The notes under the pieces were generated by a model. The model searched no databases. It was not told where the DNA came from and saw only the letters and a program-made list of their open reading frames with translations. 42,212 nt of DNA, from assembly GCA_052144935.1 (NCBI GenBank), contig JBKQPR010000116.1, positions 1 to 42,212 on the forward strand, given 5' to 3'. Positions 1-8,395 of this stretch are shown in pieces. This stretch comes from JOPF133 sp052144935 (GTDB lineage: Bacteria; Acidobacteriota; Terriglobia; Bryobacterales; Bryobacteraceae). A program made the translations under genes and the position numbers. Each line of letters begins with the position of its first letter. The stretch's first letter is position 1.

Positions 1-577
1 CTGGGAAGCGGGCATGGCGATTGGCCACGCCGCTCCCTACTGAGTTTCACCTCCATCTGGAAGAAAAGGCTCAACTTCTCCCGCCTGGACCCTGCCGCCC
101 GTTTTTGGCCGGTAAACAATTCACCAAAGATCGAAAAAACATTCCGAATGTTCTCAAGCGTTTGCAGACATGGCCCGCAGGGTCAACCGGAACCGGCGTG
201 GTAGTTTGAAACTGAAGAAGGAACCGCTTGTTGGGCGAGATTGCGGTCCTCGCGGGGATGTCTGCCGGAGCCCAACCATGGGGGCCTCAAATCCGGAGCG
301 CAGACATTGCAACGCTTCCTAAGCCCCGCCTCCAGGGGCGTTAAACCTGGCCTGATGGCACGTTCCCTGCGGGGGGCGCTCCTCTTTACGGGGAGTACGG
401 AACCGGTTCCAAATGTCGGGGCGTCGACAGCGCCGGCTATTGAGAGAGGGCGGAAAGACAGAGAAAACAGCGGTTTGTAATGGTTGCTTCCCGGTTCGGA
501 AGCCAATTATTCCCCAAAACTGGTCGCCCTTCCTCCACGAATTCGCCCGCTTGACCCCATTTCCCACGCCCGCCCCC
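1..577. other. no recognisable gene; left edge of window
   Basis: I see no convincing coding region here. Short open frames occur on both strands but they overlap each other, lack ribosome binding sites and resemble no family I know. A small hairpin (GCCCC/GGGGC arms, 323-339) is present. The LysR gene ends at 578, so its transcript runs into this stretch; no clear terminator with a T-run was seen. Confidence 0.5.
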
Positions 578-1459
578 TCAGTCACTCCCAGTTAGTAACT
601 CCAAGAACGCCTGCGCCGCCCGATTTAGCTTCTTATGCCGCCGGTGCACGATGCCTACCGGCCGCACCAGTCCCGGCGCGTCCAACGGCACCGCGGCCAG
701 CCTCCCTTGCGCGATTTCCGCCTGCATCGTGCGGGCGGGAAGGATGCTGATGCCCCGGCCCACCGCTACGGCTTCCTTAATCATCTGGATATTGTCGAAG
801 TGCAGAGCGGGGTTGACCGAGACACCGTGCGCGCGCAGGAAACGGTCGATCTCGCGGCGGATCGAGAGATCTTCGTCGAAGCCTACGAAGTCCTGGCCGT
901 TGAGGTCTTCGAGGTGGGCCTTGGGGCTCAGAGCCAGGGGATGGTCGGGCGGAACCGCGAGCTGCATTTCCTCGTCGCGCCAGGCAATGGCGGCGATTTC
1001 GCGGCTGGATTGCGGATAGCTCACCAGGCCGAGATCGGCGGCATCGTTCCCGACGGCCTCGTAGATGCGGTCGGGGCGCATATACTCCACGTGCAAATTG
1101 GCGGCGGGATAACCGGCCGAGAACTCCGCCTGCAGGCGGCCCATCTCCGATAAACCGATCGAGTATATCGAGGCCACCCGGACGGCGCCCTCCACATTGC
1201 CTTTGAGGGTCTCCATCTCCAGCTCGAATTCTTCCCTGCGGCGGAGAGCTTCCCGGCAGTAGTCGGCATAGAGCCGGCCGGCCGGGGTCAATTCCATGGG
1301 ACGCTTGCTGCGGTCCAACAGGCGCGTGCCGAAGCGCCGTTCCACCTCCTGTACGTGCTGGCTAGCCGCGGATTGGCTAACCCCGCAGTGGGCGGCACCT
1401 TTGCTCATACTCCTGGTGGCCGCGATCTCTTTGAAAAGGCGCAGTTCAAAGGTCGTCAC
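578..1459 (-). CDS. LysR-family transcriptional regulator, divergent from gltB
   Basis: A 293-residue cytoplasmic DNA-binding regulator. Residues about 3-62 form the LysR winged helix-turn-helix (FKEIAATRSMSKGAAHCGVS, then QSAASQHVQEVERRFGTRLL), and residues about 90-290 form the periplasmic-binding-protein-like effector domain that senses a small molecule. The length is normal for the family. The start is a GTG at 1459-1457; the next in-frame alternatives would cut into the helix-turn-helix. It is transcribed away from gltB with a short shared control region, the same arrangement as gltC/gltAB in Bacillus, so control of glutamate synthase is likely but inferred. The effector is unknown. LysR family membership is secure from sequence; GltC-like function rests on position only. 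Confidence 0.93.
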   Translation of the reverse strand: MTTFELRLFKEIAATRSMSKGAAHCGVSQSAASQHVQEVERRFGTRLLDRSKRPMELTPAGRLYADYCREALRRREEFELEMETLKGNVEGAVRVASIYSIGLSEMGRLQAEFSAGYPAANLHVEYMRPDRIYEAVGNDAADLGLVSYPQSSREIAAIAWRDEEMQLAVPPDHPLALSPKAHLEDLNGQDFVGFDEDLSIRREIDRFLRAHGVSVNPALHFDNIQMIKEAVAVGRGISILPARTMQAEIAQGRLAAVPLDAPGLVRPVGIVHRRHKKLNRAAQAFLELLTGSD

Positions 1460-1511
1460 GGGCCTAGCATATCATAAGTTCATCTAATTGTAGCAATCGA
1501 TTATTTTCCCG

Positions 1512-1540
1512 TTGTGTAATACTAGAAAAGTTGTTACACT
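1512..1540 (+). promoter_or_regulatory. candidate gltB promoter with overlapping inverted repeat
   Basis: TTGTGT (1512-1517), 17 bases, then TACACT (1535-1540) fit a sigma-70 promoter reading toward gltB, giving a leader of about 75 bases. The same bases contain an inverted repeat, GTGTAA (1514-1519) and TTACAC (1534-1539) with 14 bases between, which covers both promoter elements and is a candidate operator for the divergent LysR protein. Both assignments are by inspection only. Confidence 0.45.
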
Positions 1541-1622
1541 AGCCATGCAGGCAACCGCCGCGCAGTGTCCGAAGCCGCCGACACCGGACTACCCTCCAGG
1601 CCAGCGGGTTCAGGAGCCTCCC

Positions 1623-4600
1623 ATGACTGAGATCTCTGTAAACACCGGTCTACCGCCCGCTCAAGGTCTCTACGACCCCCGCAACGAGCGCGATGCCTGT
1701 GGAATTGGCTTCGTTGCTAACATCACGGGTCACAAATCTCACGACATCATCGTCAAGGGTATCCAGGTGCTGATCAACCTGACGCACCGGGGGGCCTGCG
1801 GCTGCGATCCGGAAACCGGCGATGGCGCCGGGGTGCTGATCCAGATTCCCCACCAGTTCTTCCGGAAGGAATGCGCCAAGCTCGGATTCACCCTGCCGGC
1901 GGCGGGCGAATACGGCGTAGGGATGACGTTTCTGCCCGTGGAACCGCACCCGCGCCTGCTGTGCGAGGGAATCATCGAGCGGATTGTGCGCGAGGAAAAA
2001 CTGACCATGCTGGGGTGGCGCGATACGCCTATCGACGGCGCCGCCATCGGCCGCGTGGCGCGCGTCTCGCAGCCCTACATCGAGCAGTTTTTCGTGGGCC
2101 GCGCGCGCGGCATGAACGAAGCGCAACTGGAGCGCAAACTGTACGTAGTGCGCAAACGCGCGGAGGCGGAGATAGCGGCCTCCGACATTCCGGACAAGCA
2201 TTTTTTTTACATCCCTTCGCTTTCGGCCCGCACGATTGTCTATAAAGGGCTGCTGCTGGCGCCGCAGATCGCCAATTTCTATCCGGAGCTGCGCGACCCG
2301 GATTTGATGAGCGCCCTGTGCCTGGTGCACCAGCGTTTTTCCACCAACACATTCCCCACCTGGCAGCTTGCGCACCCGTACCGCTACATCGCGCACAACG
2401 GCGAGATCAACACCCTGCGCGGGAATGTGAACTGGATGCACGCCCGGCAAAGCGTGCTGGCATCGCCCGAGTTCGGCGACGACATGAAGAAGCTGTTCCC
2501 GGTGATTCAGCCGGGCGGCAGCGATTCGGCGGCCTTCGATAACGCCCTGGAGCTGCTGGTGATGGCGGGCCGCTCGATTCCGCACGCCATGGCCATGCTG
2601 ATTCCGGAGGCGTGGTCGAAAAATGACCACATGAACCCGCAGAAGCGGGCCTTCTACGAATATCACGCCTCCCTGATGGAGCCGTGGGACGGGCCGGCGG
2701 CCATCGCGTTCACCGACGGCCGCTCAATTGGCGCTACGCTCGACCGCAACGGTCTGCGGCCGGCCCGCTACCTGGTGACGCACGATGGGCTGATCCTGAT
2801 GGCCTCGGAGACCGGTGTGTTGCCGGTGAAGCCGGAAGACGTCAAGTTGAAAGGACGCCTGCAGCCCGGCAAGATGCTGCTGGTGGACACCGCCGAAGGC
2901 CGGCTGATTTCCGATAAGGAGTTGAAGGCCGGGCTGTACAGCCGCAATCCGTACCAGCTTTGGATCAAGGAAAACCAGATCCGGCTGGACGAGCTTCCGG
3001 ACCCTCCGCGGGAGATCGCCCCGCAGCCGGCCACGCTGCTGCTCCGCCAGCGGGCCTTCGGTTACACGGACGAGGATCTGCGCATGATTCTCAACCCGAT
3101 GTCCGAGAAGGGCGAGGAGCCGGTGGGGTCGATGGGCACCGATACACCGCTGGCCTGTCTCTCCGACAAACCGCAGCCGCTGTTCAACTACTTCAAGCAG
3201 CTCTTCGCGCAGGTGACCAATCCGCCCATCGACCCGATTCGCGAAGAGATGGTCATGTCGCTGACCAGCTATATCGGGACCGAGCGCAACATTCTGGCGG
3301 AAACCCCGCAGCACTGCCACACGCTGAAGCTGGAACATCCCATCCTGATGAACCGTCACCTGGAAAAACTGCGGCGGGTTTCGCAGGGCGATTTTCTGGC
3401 CACCACTCTGCCCATGCTCTTCCCGGTGGAGGAAGGGGCCAAGGGATTGCAGCGGGCCCTCCATTCGCTTTCCCGGCGCGCTTCGCAAGCCATGCAATCG
3501 GGCTACACGCTGCTGATTCTTTCGGACCGCGGCGTGGATGAGGACTACGCCCCCATTCCAAGCCTGCTGGCGCTGGCGGCGGTACACAACCACCTGGTTC
3601 GCGAGGAGACGCGCACGCAGGTGGCTCTCATCATCGAATCGGGCGAGCCCCGCGAGGTAATGCATTGCGCGCTGCTGATCGGCTATGGCGCTAGCGCCAT
3701 CAACCCTTATCTGGCGCTGGAAACGGTGGGCCAGGAAGCCAAGGCAAACTTCATCAAAGCCATCAACAAAGGGCTGCTGAAAACCTTCTCGAAGATGGGG
3801 ATCTCGACCCTGCAAAGCTATCGCGGCGCGCAGGTGTTCGAAGCCATCGGGCTGAACCGCCAGGTGGTCGACAAGTACTTCACCGGAACCGCTTCGCGCA
3901 TCGAGGGAGTCGACCTGGAAGTGCTGGCCGAGGAGGCTATCGCGCGGCACCGCCACGCGTTTAGCCCGGTGACGCAATTCGAACCGGAGCTGGCGATTGG
4001 CGGCAACTACCAATATCGCGAGCGCGGCGAATATCATCTATTCAATCCGCAGACCATCGCCAAGCTGCAACACGCCGTGCGGCAGGAGAGCGCGCAGACC
4101 TTTAAGGAATACACCGACCTGATCGACGGCCAGGGCCGGCAGCTTTGCACGCTCCGCGGACTGCTGGAGATCAAGGCCTCGGACGAGCCCATTCCGCTCG
4201 ATGAAGTGGAGCCGTCGAGCGAGATCGTGAAGCGCTTCGCCACCGGGGCGATGTCGTTCGGCTCGATCTCGAAGGAAGCGCACGAGACCCTGGCCGTGGC
4301 GATGAACGGGATTGGGGGAAAGTCGAACACCGGCGAAGGCGGCGAGGACGAAGCGCGTTATTACGACAACCGGCGCAGCGCCATTAAGCAGGTGGCCAGC
4401 GGGCGGTTCGGCGTGACGGCCGAATACCTGGTGAACGCCGACGAGCTGCAAATCAAGATGGCGCAAGGCGCCAAGCCGGGCGAGGGCGGCCAGCTTCCGG
4501 GCCACAAAGTGGATGAAACCATCGCCCGGGTGCGCCACTCGATTCCCGGAGTGGGGCTGATTTCACCGCCGCCGCACCACGATATTTACTCGATCGAAGA

Positions 4601-6170
4601 CTTGGCCCAGCTCATCTACGACCTGAAGAACGTCAACCCGCGAGCGCGCATCTCCGTAAAGCTGGTGGCCGAAGTGGGAGTCGGCACCGTGGCGGCCGGC
4701 GTGGCCAAGGCGCATGCCGACGTGGTGCTGATTTCGGGCGACACCGGAGGCACCGGCGCATCGCCCTTGAGCTCCATCAAGCACGCGGGCGTGCCTTGGG
4801 AGCTGGGCCTGGCGGAGACGCACCAGGTGCTGGTGCTGAACGATCTGCGCGGGCGCATTCGCGTGCAGACCGATGGCAAGCTGCAGACCGGACGCGACGT
4901 GACCATCGCGGCGCTGCTGGGCGCGGAGGAATTCGGCTTCGCCACCGCGCCGCTGATTGCCATGGGCTGCATCATGATGCGCAAGTGCCACCTGAACACG
5001 TGTCCGGTGGGGATTGCCACGCAGGATCCGGCGCTGCGTGCCAAGTTCCGCGGCGCGCCCGAGCACGTCGTCAACTTCTTTTTCTTCATTGCGGAGCAGG
5101 TGCGCGGCTACATGGCTCGCATGGGATTCCGCACCTTCGATGAAATGGTGGGGCGAGTGGATATGCTGGAAGCGCGGCCCGCGGTGGACCACTGGAAGGC
5201 CAAGGGCATCGACCTTTCGGCTATCCTTTATAATCCGCAGATGCCCAGCCGCATCGCGCGGCGCTGCGTGCAGAAGCAGGATCACGGGCTGGACCAGGCG
5301 CTGGATTACAAGCTCATCGACCACGCGCGCGAGGCTCTGGAGAACCGCACGCCGATCGAAATCAAATTGCCCATCCGCAACGTGCATCGCACGGTGGGCG
5401 CCATGCTCTCGGGCGAGATCGCGCGGCGGTATGGCTCGGCGGGCCTTCCCGACGACACCATTCGCTTCCGGTTCACGGGCTCGGCGGGCCAGAGTTTCGG
5501 CGCGTTTCTGGCCCAGGGCGTCACGCTGGAGCTGGAGGGCGATGCCAACGATTATGTGGGCAAGGGCCTTTCAGGAGGCAGGCTGATCGTGTATCCGCCG
5601 GCCGGTTCCACATTTCTCCCGGAGGAGAATATTCTGATCGGCAACGTGGCGCTGTACGGCGCCACCAGCGGCGAAGCCTTCCTCAACGGGATGGCCGGCG
5701 AGCGCTTCGCGGTGCGCAACTCCGGCGCCACGGCCGTGGTGGAAGGGCTGGGCGACCATGGTTGCGAATACATGACTCGCGGGCTGGTGGTGGTGCTGGG
5801 GAGGTGCGGCCGGAACTTCGCGGCCGGCATGAGCGGCGGCATCGCCTACGTCCTGGACGAGCGCGGAGACTTCGCCGAGCGGCGCTGCAACCGCGCGGCG
5901 GTGGATCTGGAAGCCGTACCGGCCGAGGATGAGAGCCTGCTGCTGTCGCTGATTTCGCGGCACGCCGATCTCACCCAAAGCCCCCGGGCGCGCTGGGTGC
6001 TGGAAAACTGGGAACACATGCTGCCGAAGTTCATCAAAGTGTTCCCGCAGGAGTACAGGCGCACTCTGCGTGGGGCAGGCGCTTCCGCCTGCCAACTCCC
6101 CCTCCGGGTGCCGGATCGCCCCGCTCCCCTCTCTCAAACCGCTCCCGCCCTGGAGACCGCCCGTGGGTAA
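1623..6170 (+). CDS. gltB: glutamate synthase (NADPH), large (alpha) subunit
   Basis: The large subunit of GOGAT releases ammonia from glutamine and adds it to 2-oxoglutarate, giving glutamate. I place the start at the ATG at 1623 because AGGAG (1612-1616) lies 6 bases upstream; this leaves a 25-residue propeptide before the catalytic Cys26 (DACGIGF), the class II amidotransferase nucleophile. Domain order is glutaminase (about 26-430), central domain (about 470-760), FMN/synthase domain (about 830-1200) with the 3Fe-4S cysteines in GCIMMRKCHLNTCPVG, and the GXGXG helix domain at the end. At 1515 residues it is about 30 longer than usual: the tail after FPQEYRRTL is encoded by a hairpin and by a duplicated copy of the gltD 5' end, and its TAA stop lies inside that copy (GTGGGTAA). 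It forms an operon with gltD. Confidence 0.97.
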   Translation: MTEISVNTGLPPAQGLYDPRNERDACGIGFVANITGHKSHDIIVKGIQVLINLTHRGACGCDPETGDGAGVLIQIPHQFFRKECAKLGFTLPAAGEYGVGMTFLPVEPHPRLLCEGIIERIVREEKLTMLGWRDTPIDGAAIGRVARVSQPYIEQFFVGRARGMNEAQLERKLYVVRKRAEAEIAASDIPDKHFFYIPSLSARTIVYKGLLLAPQIANFYPELRDPDLMSALCLVHQRFSTNTFPTWQLAHPYRYIAHNGEINTLRGNVNWMHARQSVLASPEFGDDMKKLFPVIQPGGSDSAAFDNALELLVMAGRSIPHAMAMLIPEAWSKNDHMNPQKRAFYEYHASLMEPWDGPAAIAFTDGRSIGATLDRNGLRPARYLVTHDGLILMASETGVLPVKPEDVKLKGRLQPGKMLLVDTAEGRLISDKELKAGLYSRNPYQLWIKENQIRLDELPDPPREIAPQPATLLLRQRAFGYTDEDLRMILNPMSEKGEEPVGSMGTDTPLACLSDKPQPLFNYFKQLFAQVTNPPIDPIREEMVMSLTSYIGTERNILAETPQHCHTLKLEHPILMNRHLEKLRRVSQGDFLATTLPMLFPVEEGAKGLQRALHSLSRRASQAMQSGYTLLILSDRGVDEDYAPIPSLLALAAVHNHLVREETRTQVALIIESGEPREVMHCALLIGYGASAINPYLALETVGQEAKANFIKAINKGLLKTFSKMGISTLQSYRGAQVFEAIGLNRQVVDKYFTGTASRIEGVDLEVLAEEAIARHRHAFSPVTQFEPELAIGGNYQYRERGEYHLFNPQTIAKLQHAVRQESAQTFKEYTDLIDGQGRQLCTLRGLLEIKASDEPIPLDEVEPSSEIVKRFATGAMSFGSISKEAHETLAVAMNGIGGKSNTGEGGEDEARYYDNRRSAIKQVASGRFGVTAEYLVNADELQIKMAQGAKPGEGGQLPGHKVDETIARVRHSIPGVGLISPPPHHDIYSIEDLAQLIYDLKNVNPRARISVKLVAEVGVGTVAAGVAKAHADVVLISGDTGGTGASPLSSIKHAGVPWELGLAETHQVLVLNDLRGRIRVQTDGKLQTGRDVTIAALLGAEEFGFATAPLIAMGCIMMRKCHLNTCPVGIATQDPALRAKFRGAPEHVVNFFFFIAEQVRGYMARMGFRTFDEMVGRVDMLEARPAVDHWKAKGIDLSAILYNPQMPSRIARRCVQKQDHGLDQALDYKLIDHAREALENRTPIEIKLPIRNVHRTVGAMLSGEIARRYGSAGLPDDTIRFRFTGSAGQSFGAFLAQGVTLELEGDANDYVGKGLSGGRLIVYPPAGSTFLPEENILIGNVALYGATSGEAFLNGMAGERFAVRNSGATAVVEGLGDHGCEYMTRGLVVVLGRCGRNFAAGMSGGIAYVLDERGDFAERRCNRAAVDLEAVPAEDESLLLSLISRHADLTQSPRARWVLENWEHMLPKFIKVFPQEYRRTLRGAGASACQLPLRVPDRPAPLSQTAPALETARG
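6074..6093. repeat. perfect 8-bp hairpin at the gltB 3' end
   Basis: GGCAGGCG and CGCCTGCC arms flank a CTTC loop. The hairpin is read in frame as GAGASACQ in the GltB tail, just after the last family-like residues (EYRRTL). It has the same arm core as the hairpin at 6228-6259. Confidence 0.75.
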
Positions 6171-6342
6171 AGTCACCGGATTCATGGAGTACACGCGGGA
6201 GCTGCCCCAGCGGTGCCCGCCCGGTGGGGCAGGCGGGCCCAAAGGGCACCCCGCCTGCCAAGCCGCTCCCCTCTCTCAAACCGCTCCCGCCCTGGAGACC
6301 GCTCATGGGTAAGGTCACCGGATTCATGGAGTACACGCGGGA
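6121..6342 (+). repeat. 80-bp direct repeat: duplicated gltD translation start region
   Basis: Bases 6121-6200 are repeated at 6263-6342 (offset 142 bases) with only a few differences, all around the start codon (CCGTGGGTAAAG versus CTCATGGGTAAG). Each copy includes the ribosome-binding region and the first 12-13 codons of gltD. Copy 1 has GTG in place of ATG and its frame runs into a stop at 6310-6312, so it can encode only about 50 residues. Copy 2 is the working gltD start. The offset is not a multiple of three, which explains why GltB now ends inside copy 1. Confidence 0.9.
6228..6259. repeat. 10-bp hairpin between the two gltD 5' copies
   Basis: GGCAGGCGGG (6228-6237) and CCCGCCTGCC (6250-6259) form a perfect inverted repeat with a 12-base loop. 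Together with the hairpin at 6074-6093 it suggests that a hairpin unit was part of the duplicated segment. Confidence 0.75.
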
Positions 6343-7726
6343 AGTGCCCGCGCGGCGCCCGCCCGCCGAACGGGTGAAGGATTGGTTCGAGATCTACCAG
6401 CCGTTCCCGGAACCGAGCCTGCAGGCGCAGGCCGCGCGGTGCATGGATTGCGGCGTGCCCTTCTGTCACACCGGATGCCCGCTGACGAATCTGATTCCCG
6501 ATTGGAACGACATGGTGTACCACGGGCGCTGGCGGGAAGCCGTGCGGCAATTGCACTCGACCAACAATTTCCCGGAGTTCACCGGGCGGATTTGTCCGGC
6601 GCCGTGCGAGACCGCCTGCGTGCTGGGCATCAACGAGCCGGCGGTCACCATCAAGCAGATCGAGAAGACCATCGTGGACCGCGCGTTTGAGGCGGGCTTC
6701 ATCCAACCGGAACCTCCTTCGCGGCGGACCGGGAAGCGGGTGGCGGTGGTGGGGTCGGGTCCCGCCGGCCTGGCGGCCGCACAGCAGTTGGCGCGGGCCG
6801 GGCACGACGTGACGGTGTTCGAGAAGAGCGACCGCATCGGCGGTCTGCTGCGCTACGGCATTCCGAATTTCAAAATGGAAAAGCACCTGATCGACCGGCG
6901 GCTGGAGCAGATGCGCGCCGAGGGGGTGAGGTTCCAGACCAACGCCCACGTGGGCCGGAACATTCCGGTGGAAGAGTTGCGCAAGGAATTCGCGGCCCTC
7001 CTGCTGGCGGGCGGCTCGGAACAGCCGCGGGATCTGAAGGTGCCTGGGCGCGAGCTGAAGGGTATCCATTTCGCGATGGAATTTCTGCCGCAGCAAAACC
7101 GCCGCTGCGAGGGCGATACCGTGCCGGATTCGGAAGCCATCCTCGCCACCGGCAAGCGCGTTGTGATCATCGGCGGCGGCGATACGGGCGCGGATTGCCT
7201 GGGGACGAGCCACCGCCAGGGCGCGCTCTCGGTCACGCAATTCGAGTTGCTGCCTAAACCGCCGGACACGCGGTCGCCCTCGACTCCGTGGCCCCTTTGG
7301 CCGATGCAGTTGCGCGTGGAAAGCTCGCATGAAGAGGGCGGCGTGCGGGATTGGAGCGTTGCGACGTCGGAATTCTCGGGCGACGGGGACGGGCGCGTGG
7401 GGCAATTGCACGCCATGCGGGTGGGGCCTGCGCCGCGCTTCGAGCCGATACCGGCCAGCCGCTTCACGCTGGATGCGGACCTGGTGTTGCTGGCCATGGG
7501 CTTCCTGGGGCCGGTGCGGAGCGGGATGGTCGAGCAATTGGGCGTGGAGATCGATAAGCGCGGCAACATTGCCACCGGCGCGAACTATATGTCGTCGGTC
7601 GCGGGAGTCTTCGCCGCCGGGGATATGCGCCGCGGCCAATCGCTGGTGGTGTGGGCCATCGCGGAAGGGCGGAAGGCCGCGCGGGCGATCGATGTTTATC
7701 TGATGGGGGAAAGCAAGCTGCCGTAG
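6305..7726 (+). CDS. gltD: glutamate synthase (NADPH), small (beta) subunit
   Basis: The 473-residue small subunit takes electrons from NADPH through FAD and passes them over iron-sulfur clusters to GltB. The N-terminal cluster domain shows the two cysteine groups CMDCGVPFCHTGC (about 47-59) and CPAPCETAC (about 99-107), which carry 4Fe-4S clusters. An FAD-binding VVGSGPAGLAAA follows at about residue 150 and an NADPH-binding VIIGGGDTGAD at about 285. The start at 6305 is supported by GGAG (6294-6297) 7 bases upstream and by the family N-terminus MGKVTGFMEYTR. The open frame extends further upstream only because it reads through the duplicated spacer. Length is normal. It lies in an operon with gltB; the original overlap of the gltB stop with the gltD start (ATGGGTAA) is still visible. 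Confidence 0.96.
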   Translation: MGKVTGFMEYTREVPARRPPAERVKDWFEIYQPFPEPSLQAQAARCMDCGVPFCHTGCPLTNLIPDWNDMVYHGRWREAVRQLHSTNNFPEFTGRICPAPCETACVLGINEPAVTIKQIEKTIVDRAFEAGFIQPEPPSRRTGKRVAVVGSGPAGLAAAQQLARAGHDVTVFEKSDRIGGLLRYGIPNFKMEKHLIDRRLEQMRAEGVRFQTNAHVGRNIPVEELRKEFAALLLAGGSEQPRDLKVPGRELKGIHFAMEFLPQQNRRCEGDTVPDSEAILATGKRVVIIGGGDTGADCLGTSHRQGALSVTQFELLPKPPDTRSPSTPWPLWPMQLRVESSHEEGGVRDWSVATSEFSGDGDGRVGQLHAMRVGPAPRFEPIPASRFTLDADLVLLAMGFLGPVRSGMVEQLGVEIDKRGNIATGANYMSSVAGVFAAGDMRRGQSLVVWAIAEGRKAARAIDVYLMGESKLP

Positions 7727-8395
7727 GGGCAGGGGGGTTGGCAGGCGAGACGGGATTCGCGTACTGTCTGGACGCGGCGGCGACATGTTCGCCCGAACGG
7801 GTCGTTGATGCAGCGGATTCTCTCTCTCATTTCAGCCCTGCCTTGGCTGCCCTACCTGATCCTGCCAGGGGAGCAACAAAACGGGACATGGCCTCTTACT
7901 GCCTACAACAGGAACGCGTTGTTGCGGGTCAAGTTGCGGCCCGAGCGCGTTAAACGCCCTTCATAAAACCAGGAAAGTTAACATCCGGGCGCGGTCCCGC
8001 AGTGGGCGGAATCCAGACCATTCTGTTGCGCGCCGCTTGTGCGACCGCCTGAATCCCTGGTGCCCTTCGGCACGGCGGCCACGGCTACCGCACCCGCGAG
8101 CGCCATCGCCGGCGCCGGCTGGATAACTTCCGATATTTCTCGACTGTACCGGCTAATCGGTTGGGAGATCCCCCGGCTCTGCCGGGAGGCTGTAGAAGTT
8201 TAACGTATCCGGGAGTATGCCGTTCGTGCGCTGTCGGGCGCAACGGCCCGATCGGCAGCGTGCGGCGCTCAGGACCGGTTTTTGAGCGGTTGCGATCAGG
8301 CCCCTTTGAGGGGCCAGCAACCGCAAAAGCCTCCGGCTCTGCCGGAGGATTGTTACTGTTCGAGTACGATGGCTTCGGAGCACGTCGGGCATCCT
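7727..8395. other. intergenic stretch without a gene, structured at its right end
   Basis: No open frame here looks like a protein. The first 440 bases show nothing I recognise apart from GC-rich text following gltD. From 8172 to 8348 there is a series of inverted repeats, listed separately. Confidence 0.55.
8172..8348. repeat. cluster of four inverted repeats (mobile hairpin element or structured RNA)
   Basis: Four stems lie in order: CCCGGC-tct-GCCGGG (8172-8186); TCGGGC/GCCCGA (8234-8251); a nested stem GCGGTTGC with GGCCCC pairing to GGGGCC and GCAACCGC (8286-8324); and CCTCCGGC-tct-GCCGGAGG (8330-8348). The outer two stems share the motif CCGGCTCTGCCGG, so the element is bordered by near-identical hairpins. 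It lies just beyond the 3' end of the serine hydrolase gene. It could be a miniature repeat element, a terminator region or a small RNA; the sequence alone does not decide. Confidence 0.5.

Noticed and set aside
2724..4037. 437-codon open frame on the minus strand inside gltB
   Set aside because: It is the antisense shadow of a conserved gene in GC-rich DNA; the protein has shadow composition and no family likeness. The same applies to other long antisense frames in gltB, gltD, acs and the permease genes.
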